A DNA stretch of 5,527 bases. Source: Propionibacteriaceae bacterium. Its GTDB lineage: Bacteria > Actinomycetota > Actinomycetes > Propionibacteriales > Propionibacteriaceae. Under the pieces are notes generated by a model. That model saw nothing but the letters and a program-made list of their open reading frames with translations, did no database searches and had not been told where the DNA came from. The stretch lies in NCBI GenBank assembly GCA_031254155.1, contig JAIRVA010000024.1, positions 1 to 5,527 of the forward strand, read 5' to 3'. Shown piece after piece: positions 1 to 3,671 of the stretch (within the stretch, counting starts at the first letter, position 1; every line of letters starts with the position of its first letter). The position numbers and the translations under genes were made by a program.

Positions 1-591
1 CGTCGTCGGGTCGAGCGGCGGGATCTCCAGGCCATCGGGTCGCCACGCCGCCGGGCCGGCGATGGTGTGGTCCTGGCTGTGCTGCGCGACCGTACCGCCG
101 AACGGACTGACCGTGAGCAGGGCCCGGCGCATGACCGCAGCGTCCATGACGCAGTGGCCGTCGTCGGAGAACCACATCACGCCCTCGGCGTGCAGGTCAG
201 CGAGGTCCGCGAGTTCCGTACCCCCTTGTCCCACCGTGATCGCGCCCACCGGTACGACCTCGGCCGCCGCACCCGCGGCCCGCCGCCGGAGGTCCCGGAC
301 CGCGGCCGCGGTGTCCGTGACGGGATCGGTGTTGGGCATCGCGAACACCGCCGTGTAGCCGCCCCGCGCCGCCGCCGCCGTCCCCGTCGCGATAGTCTCC
401 GCCGCGTGGGGGCTGGGCTCCCGCAGATGTGTGTGCAGGTCGACCAGCCCCGGCAGCAGGACCAGCCCCTCCGCCTCGATCACCGTCGGCCGGGTGAGCG
501 AGCGGGCCTCGACAAACACTCCGTCGCGGATGCCCAGATCGGTTCGCTCCCCGGACGGCAGTCGTACCCCCGAAATCACTACGTCATGCAT
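1..591 (-). CDS. pyrC: Dihydroorotase, class I (N-terminal part, runs off left edge)
   Basis: This gene encodes the cytosolic zinc amidohydrolase that cyclises N-carbamoyl-aspartate to dihydroorotate, the third step of de novo pyrimidine synthesis. Only the first 197 residues are in the window; class I enzymes are usually about 430 residues, so more than half is missing. Visible motifs are DLHTHLREP (metal ligands His53 and His55, substrate Arg57), AMPNTDPVTD (Asn87), FSDDG (about 141-145, metal-ligand Asp) and VAQHSQD (metal-ligand His171). The wording and order match actinobacterial PyrC rather than allantoinase or hydantoinase. The ATG at 591 is the only reasonable start, because an in-frame TAA lies four codons upstream (603-601). 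No Shine-Dalgarno-like purine run precedes it, so it may be leaderless or weakly translated. In many actinobacteria pyrC follows pyrB; here a RelB-type antitoxin gene is directly upstream on the same strand, which suggests a rearranged or separate pyr locus. Whether the two are cotranscribed is inference. Confidence 0.93.
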   Translation of the reverse strand, partial: MHDVVISGVRLPSGERTDLGIRDGVFVEARSLTRPTVIEAEGLVLLPGLVDLHTHLREPSPHAAETIATGTAAAARGGYTAVFAMPNTDPVTDTAAAVRDLRRRAAGAAAEVVPVGAITVGQGGTELADLADLHAEGVMWFSDDGHCVMDAAVMRRALLTVSPFGGTVAQHSQDHTIAGPAAWRPDGLEIPPLDPTT

Positions 592-625
592 GCCGTCAGT
601 TTACCGGGAGGGTTTGGTGCCACTC

Positions 626-895
626 TCATTCGTACGCTCGCAACTCGTCTAGGGTCTTGACAATCACTTTGCCTTCGTCGAGGGCCTGAGCCCGGCGCCG
701 TAGTTCATCCAAGTTTGCCTCGCCATAGAAGGGATCTTGCTGGCGGAGGTCCATGGGGAGTTCCCCCCGGTTGGCGGTTTGTTTGAGGAACATCCGCACT
801 GCGGTGGACACGTCAAGGCCAAGTTCGTCGAAGATCTTGGCCGCCGTCTCCTTGGTTTTCTGATCCACGCGAACCGTTACGGTCGACATTGTCAT
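626..895 (-). CDS. relB: RelB/DinJ-family antitoxin, apparently without a toxin partner
   Basis: This is an 89-residue protein of the RelB/DinJ type II antitoxin family. The N-terminal ribbon-helix-helix DNA-binding unit is clear: the beta-strand STVTVRVDQ (about 4-12), helix KETAAKIFDELG and helix DVSTAVRMFLKQTA, then the family's typical GELPMDL turn. The C-terminal KVIVKTLDELRAYE resembles the toxin-binding tail of antitoxins paired with RelE/YafQ-like nucleases. The start at 895 is supported by AGGA at 906-903, seven bases upstream; a second ATG two codons later (889) is possible. Antitoxin genes of this family normally sit immediately before the toxin, but the next gene downstream is pyrC, 34 bases away, and no small ORF with RelE features is visible on either side. 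GC is lower (about 57 % by hand count) than in the neighbours, which fits acquisition by transfer but is weak evidence. It could be an orphan antitoxin, a remnant of a lost pair, or a stand-alone regulator. Confidence 0.88.
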   Translation of the reverse strand: MTMSTVTVRVDQKTKETAAKIFDELGLDVSTAVRMFLKQTANRGELPMDLRQQDPFYGEANLDELRRRAQALDEGKVIVKTLDELRAYE

Positions 896-898
896 ACT

Positions 899-909
899 AG
901 TTCCTAACT
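899..909. repeat. Small inverted repeat over the relB ribosome-binding site
   Basis: AGTT-CCT-AACT is a perfect 4-bp inverted repeat with a 3-base centre, lying between the -10 box and the antitoxin start and overlapping the AGGA Shine-Dalgarno. Ribbon-helix-helix antitoxins often bind short palindromes next to their own promoter, so this is a possible autoregulatory operator. The repeat is short enough to occur by chance. Confidence 0.25.
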
Positions 910-935
910 GACTCTGTATTGTCTCCAGCTATCAT
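908..935 (+). promoter_or_regulatory. Candidate promoter of the galM-rpiB-yeaD cluster
   Basis: On the plus strand, CTGACT (908-913, four of six against TTGACA) and TATCAT (930-935, five of six against TATAAT) are separated by 16 bases. Initiation here would give a leader of about 130 bases that includes the 9-bp hairpin at 968-996. The -10 box shares bases with the minus-strand -10 of relB, so the two promoters would compete. This is the best plus-strand candidate I see in the divergent region, but it is weak. Confidence 0.28.
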
Positions 936-959
936 AACACATTCTTTACTCGCTATCTG
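931..959 (-). promoter_or_regulatory. Candidate promoter of relB (and possibly pyrC)
   Basis: On the minus strand, TATGAT (936-931) matches the sigma-70-type -10 consensus at five of six positions. A weak -35, CAGATA (959-954, three of six), sits 17 bases upstream. The position predicts a short leader of roughly 25-30 bases before the antitoxin start, ending in its AGGA ribosome-binding site. The stretch is about 37 % GC, far below the genes. Not tested; many AT-rich stretches contain such boxes. Confidence 0.4.
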
Positions 960-967
960 ACTAATTC

Positions 968-996
968 TCGCTCGCCCGGTGGTTGGTGGCGAGCGA
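968..996. repeat. Perfect 9-bp inverted repeat (hairpin) upstream of galM
   Basis: TCGCTCGCC (968-976) and GGCGAGCGA (988-996) are exact reverse complements with an 11-base loop (977-987). On the plus strand the stem is followed by an A run (ending at 1000), not a T run; on the minus strand no T run follows the stem. It is therefore not a canonical intrinsic terminator in either direction. It lies in the divergent relB/galM region, within the probable galM leader, so it may be an mRNA leader structure or an operator. A second, weaker pairing (ACGCC 1015-1019 with GGCGT 1025-1029) follows. Confidence 0.65.
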
Positions 997-1070
997 AAAA
1001 GGCGGAGCACCACGACGCCACGGGGGCGTGTCGGCACCTGCGAAAGCGGGGTTCATGGTTGAGTAGAGCT

Positions 1071-2057
1071 ATGCAGAAGATCACACTGGGTACGGGTGAG
1101 TTCACCGTCGAAATCTGGAGCCGCGGGGCGTGCGTCAACGACATCCGGATGCCGGACCGTGACGGTCTTATCGGCTCGGTCGTCCTGGGGTACGCCACGG
1201 AGGCGGACCGCCTCGCGAGCGGCGGGTACCTCGGGGAGATCTGTGGTCCGTTCGCCAACCGGATTGCGGCGGGCGGGTTCGAGATCGACGGTACGACGTA
1301 CACACCGGACCTGAACGACAACGGTACCGCCACCTTGCACGGCGGGCCGAACGGCTGGAGTGGTCACGACTGGCAGGTCGTCCACGCCGATCCCCACCAC
1401 GCCCACCTGCACCTGGACTGGGCGGACCGGCCGGGAAGTTTCCCCGGCCACCAGCAGGTCGATGTCGAGTACGATCTGCGCGGCTGGTCGTTGACGCACA
1501 CGATCCGCGTGACGACGGATCAGGCGACGGTCGTCAGTGGTACCTCCCACGCGTACTTCAACCTGTCTGGTGAAGCGGAAACGATCGACTCCCATGAACT
1601 GTGGGTTCGCGCCGACCGCTTCCTGCCGATTGACGCCGCCTCGATCCCGCTGGCCGACGCGCCGTGGCCGGTTGCGGGGACGACGTTCGACTTCCGGACC
1701 CCGCGACGTGTCGGTGCGGCCCTCGCCGCCCCCGACCCCCAGTCGGTGCTGGTGGGCGGGATCGATCACGCGCTCCTTCTGGACGGTACGGCGGGTCCGT
1801 GCGCCCGGCTCGCCCACCCGGCCTCCGGCCGGCAACTCGAGATCACCACCGATTGCCCGGCGCTGCAGGTCTACACCGGCCAGTACCTGGACAATCCGGT
1901 CGCCCACCCCGCCGGGGCTGGCCGGCCTCGCTGCGGTATCGCGCTGGAGACCGAGGCGTACCCCGACGCTCCGCGGCGCCCAGACTTCCCGTCGGCGCTT
2001 GTCCGCCCGGGTGAGACCTACACCCGGACCACCACCTGGGAGTTCCGGACCATCTGA
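1071..2057 (+). CDS. galM: Aldose 1-epimerase (mutarotase, GalM family)
   Basis: This 328-residue cytosolic enzyme interconverts alpha and beta anomers of free aldoses such as galactose or glucose. The expected residues are all visible: PFANRI (Asn63, Arg64; substrate contacts), TLHGG (His90), SHAYFNLSG with catalytic acid His160 (usually NHxYFNL), GGIDHALLL (Asp232), CPALQVYTGQYL, and ALETEAYPDAPRRPDFPS with catalytic base Glu293. Length is normal for the family (about 330-350). I chose the ATG at 1071; an in-frame TTG at 1059 would add four residues, and neither has a strong Shine-Dalgarno. It is the first gene of a same-strand cluster: rpiB begins 22 bases after its TGA and a second mutarotase follows. 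The real sugar is not readable from sequence; the pairing with RpiB suggests pentose or hexose catabolism, which is inference. Confidence 0.93.
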   Translation: MQKITLGTGEFTVEIWSRGACVNDIRMPDRDGLIGSVVLGYATEADRLASGGYLGEICGPFANRIAAGGFEIDGTTYTPDLNDNGTATLHGGPNGWSGHDWQVVHADPHHAHLHLDWADRPGSFPGHQQVDVEYDLRGWSLTHTIRVTTDQATVVSGTSHAYFNLSGEAETIDSHELWVRADRFLPIDAASIPLADAPWPVAGTTFDFRTPRRVGAALAAPDPQSVLVGGIDHALLLDGTAGPCARLAHPASGRQLEITTDCPALQVYTGQYLDNPVAHPAGAGRPRCGIALETEAYPDAPRRPDFPSALVRPGETYTRTTTWEFRTI

Positions 2058-2069
2058 CCAACGAACAAT

Positions 2070-2075
2070 AGGAGG
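2070..2075 (+). promoter_or_regulatory. Strong Shine-Dalgarno of rpiB
   Basis: AGGAGG is a full match to the anti-Shine-Dalgarno core, four bases before the ATG at 2080. It is by far the strongest ribosome-binding site in the window and fixes the rpiB start. The spacing is slightly short. Confidence 0.85.
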
Positions 2076-2079
2076 ATCA

Positions 2080-2544
2080 ATGCGGGTACACATCGGTACC
2101 GACCACGCCGGGTTCGAGTTGAAGAACCTGATCATCGGCACGCTCCGCGCCCGGGGGTACGAGGTTGTCGACCACGGCGCCGAGATCTACGACTCCGAGG
2201 ATGACTACCCCTCGTACATCATCCCCGCGGCCGAAGCCGTTGTCGCCGACCCGGGTTCGCTCGGCATCGTGCTCGGCGGTTCGGGCAACGGCGAGGTCAT
2301 CGCGGCCAACAAGGTCCGCGGGATCCGGGCGGCGGTCGTGCACTCGAACGAGACGGCCGTCCTCGCGCGCAAGCACAACAACGCGAACGTCGCCTCCCTG
2401 GGCGCCCGGATGCACTCCCCGCAGCAGGCGGTCGACCTCGTCCTCGCTTTCCTGACCACGGAGTTCTCCGGCGCCGAGCGGCACGTCCGCCGGATTGAGA
2501 TGATCAGCGCGTACGAGGAGTCGCAAGGTTCCCAAGGCGCGTGA
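2080..2544 (+). CDS. rpiB: Ribose-5-phosphate isomerase B
   Basis: This 154-residue member of the RpiB/LacA/LacB family would interconvert ribose 5-phosphate and ribulose 5-phosphate in the non-oxidative pentose phosphate pathway. Visible landmarks are GTDHAGFELK (Asp8, His9 at the phosphate/substrate site), DDYP (about 41-44), GIVLGGSGNGEVIAANKVRGIRAA (about 62-85), RKHNNANVASLGARM with His99 and Arg110, and a C-terminal helix with RHVRRIEMI. The position used by the catalytic cysteine in the E. coli enzyme carries no cysteine; Glu72 occupies the place of the catalytic glutamate described for the Mycobacterium tuberculosis enzyme. The full-length similarity in wording to mycobacterial RpiB supports a housekeeping ribose-5-phosphate isomerase. 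LacA/LacB-type galactose-6-phosphate isomerase is less likely, since there is one subunit only. A different phospho-sugar (for example a tetrulose phosphate or allose 6-phosphate) cannot be excluded. It ends in a TGA that is in frame with the next gene. Confidence 0.93.
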   Translation: MRVHIGTDHAGFELKNLIIGTLRARGYEVVDHGAEIYDSEDDYPSYIIPAAEAVVADPGSLGIVLGGSGNGEVIAANKVRGIRAAVVHSNETAVLARKHNNANVASLGARMHSPQQAVDLVLAFLTTEFSGAERHVRRIEMISAYEESQGSQGA

Positions 2545-2586
2545 GCCGGTCGACAAGTCGGCCAACACCACATACCCTTGACTCCC

Positions 2587-3426
2587 ATGACACCGCTTCT
2601 GCCTCCGCGCCAGTTTGTCTGCCCGACGGCCACCGGTACGATCTACCACCACGGCGCGCACGTCACCGACTGGACGCCCACCGGCGAACGGCCCGTCTTG
2701 TGGCTCAGCGAACACGCACAGTTCAAAAGCGGGTCGGCGATCCGCGGCGGGGTCCCGATTTGCTGGCCCTGGTTCGGCGGCGGGCAGCGGGGTACGGCGA
2801 GCCCGCTGCATGGCTTCGCCCGGCTGACGAACTGGTACCTCGTGCGGACCGACGAGACCGCGGAGTCCGTCACGGCCACCTACCTCCTGGTCAACGCCCG
2901 GCGGGACAAGTTCGATTTCTCATACCGTTTGACGTACGTCGTGAGCTTTGGCCGCGAGTTGACGGCGACGTTGACCGTCCGGAACACCGATGTCCGGCGT
3001 TTCACCTTCGAGGCGGCGCTTCACGCGTACCTCGCCGTCGGTGACATTCGCCAGCTCACGGTGACGGGCCTTGAGGACACTGAGTTTCTCGATCGCGTGG
3101 CCGGGCACGAGATCGGGCCGCACCACCAGACGGGCGATGTGACCTTCGAGGGGGAGACCGACCGGATTTATCACGCGACGGGCGAGATCGGGCTCGCCGA
3201 TCCGGTTATCGGGCGGCGCCTCAGCCTGACTCGCACCGGTTCCGAGGACGCGGTGGTGTGGAACCCCTGGGTCGCGAAAGCGCACGCCATGACCGACTTC
3301 GGCGACGACGAGTGGACGTCCATGGTGTGCGTCGAGACGGCCAACGTGGCCGAACACGCCGTCACCCTGCACCCCGGCCGGGAACACGTGATGGGCTTCA
3401 CCTTGCGCACCGCGCCGCTTGGCTAG
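2587..3426 (+). CDS. yeaD: D-hexose-6-phosphate mutarotase (glucose-6-phosphate 1-epimerase, YeaD type)
   Basis: This 279-residue enzyme interconverts anomers of glucose 6-phosphate and related hexose 6-phosphates. Family motifs are in order: IRGGVPICWPWFG (Arg53, substrate phosphate side), LHGFAR (His75, Arg79), AALHAYLAVGDI with catalytic His146, GLEDTEFLDRV, DRIY, VVWNPWVAKAHAM and DFGDDEWTSMVCVETAN with catalytic Glu250. Length fits the family (about 270-300). The start is uncertain: ATG at 2587, or TTG at 2578, and neither has a Shine-Dalgarno. The gene is in the same frame as rpiB, and the only in-frame stop between them is the rpiB TGA (2542-2544), so translation may rely on reinitiation after rpiB. 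It is unrelated in detail to galM upstream although both are galactose-mutarotase-like folds; one would act on free sugars and this one on phosphorylated sugars. Confidence 0.92.
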   Translation: MTPLLPPRQFVCPTATGTIYHHGAHVTDWTPTGERPVLWLSEHAQFKSGSAIRGGVPICWPWFGGGQRGTASPLHGFARLTNWYLVRTDETAESVTATYLLVNARRDKFDFSYRLTYVVSFGRELTATLTVRNTDVRRFTFEAALHAYLAVGDIRQLTVTGLEDTEFLDRVAGHEIGPHHQTGDVTFEGETDRIYHATGEIGLADPVIGRRLSLTRTGSEDAVVWNPWVAKAHAMTDFGDDEWTSMVCVETANVAEHAVTLHPGREHVMGFTLRTAPLG

Positions 3427-3467
3427 ACACTATGAGACGCCGACGATAGGTATTGTGGCGTACGCTG

Positions 3468-3477
3468 TAGCATGCTA
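3468..3477. repeat. Perfect 10-bp palindrome TAGCATGCTA
   Basis: The palindrome has no spacer, and if one unpaired G (3467) is allowed, flanking GCT (3464-3466) and AGC (3478-3480) extend the symmetry. A loop-less palindrome is more like a dimeric regulator site than an RNA hairpin. It lies about 200 bases before the surface-protein start and 40 bases after yeaD. The binding protein is unknown. Confidence 0.4.
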
Positions 3478-3612
3478 AGCTATTTCAGACGGGAATAGGG
3501 GCACTATATCCACTATTGTGTTTCCTAGATATTAAGCAAAAAGGGGCGGTTTCGCGCCGTCCGAAAAGTAACGGGGCGTCAGGACAGCGGCGGAGCTAGG
3601 GGAATGTCGATA

Positions 3613-3642
3613 CAGACACGGTGCTCCGTCCGTACCTATTGT
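3613..3642 (+). promoter_or_regulatory. Weak candidate promoter of the surface-protein gene
   Basis: CAGACA (3613-3618, four of six against TTGACA) and TATTGT (3637-3642, four of six against TATAAT) are separated by 18 bases. It would start transcription near 3649, about 23 bases before the ATG at 3672. An alternative is TATATC at 3505-3510 further upstream with TTTCAG at 3483-3488 (spacer 16). Neither is strong. Confidence 0.25.
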
Positions 3643-3647
3643 CGTTG

Positions 3648-3664
3648 GCCCCCGAGAACGGGGC
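3648..3664 (+). repeat. Small GC hairpin next to the surface-protein start
   Basis: GCCCC (3648-3652) and GGGGC (3660-3664) pair around a 7-base loop, ending seven bases before the ATG at 3672. The GGGG of the right arm is the only Shine-Dalgarno-like run at a suitable distance, so folding could hide the ribosome-binding site. There is no T run, so it is not a terminator. A five-pair stem is short and its effect is speculative. Confidence 0.35.
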
Positions 3665-3671
3665 ATCAAAG

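Larger units (their letters stand above)
3427..3671. other. Intergenic region before the surface-protein gene
   Basis: These 245 bases hold no gene that I can support. The first 110 or so are AT-rich compared with the genes, with CACTAT three times (3428, 3502, 3511) and TATTGT three times (3451, 3514, 3637). There is a perfect 10-bp palindrome at 3468-3477. No convincing intrinsic terminator for the galM-rpiB-yeaD cluster was found: the pairing ACGCC/GGCGT (3437-3441/3457-3461) has a 15-base loop and no T run. GC rises again after about 3540. Confidence 0.6.

Noticed and set aside
366..380. GCC/CGC triplet run as a microsatellite
   Set aside because: Only about four units; it encodes a short alanine run in pyrC that is common in this part of the protein in high-GC genomes.
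67..660. 197-residue plus-strand ORF opposite pyrC
   Set aside because: Arg/Gly/Pro-rich translation without family motifs; it is the antisense shadow of the clear dihydroorotase frame.
953..1333. Possible small minus-strand gene or toxin upstream of relB
   Set aside because: The translation has no RelE/YafQ-like features, covers the galM 5' half in antisense, and lies on the wrong side of relB for a standard antitoxin-toxin order.
1053..2141. 362-residue minus-strand ORF opposite galM
   Set aside because: Long antisense frames are expected opposite high-GC genes. The product is Arg/Val/Gly-rich and unrecognisable, while galM has all its catalytic motifs.
2077..2811. 244-residue minus-strand ORF across rpiB and the start of yeaD
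   Set aside because: Spans two well-supported plus-strand genes and has the composition of an antisense shadow.
3541..3562. Terminator after yeaD (GGCG...CGCC near an A run)
   Set aside because: Stem of about four pairs with no following T run on the plus strand; not enough for an intrinsic terminator.
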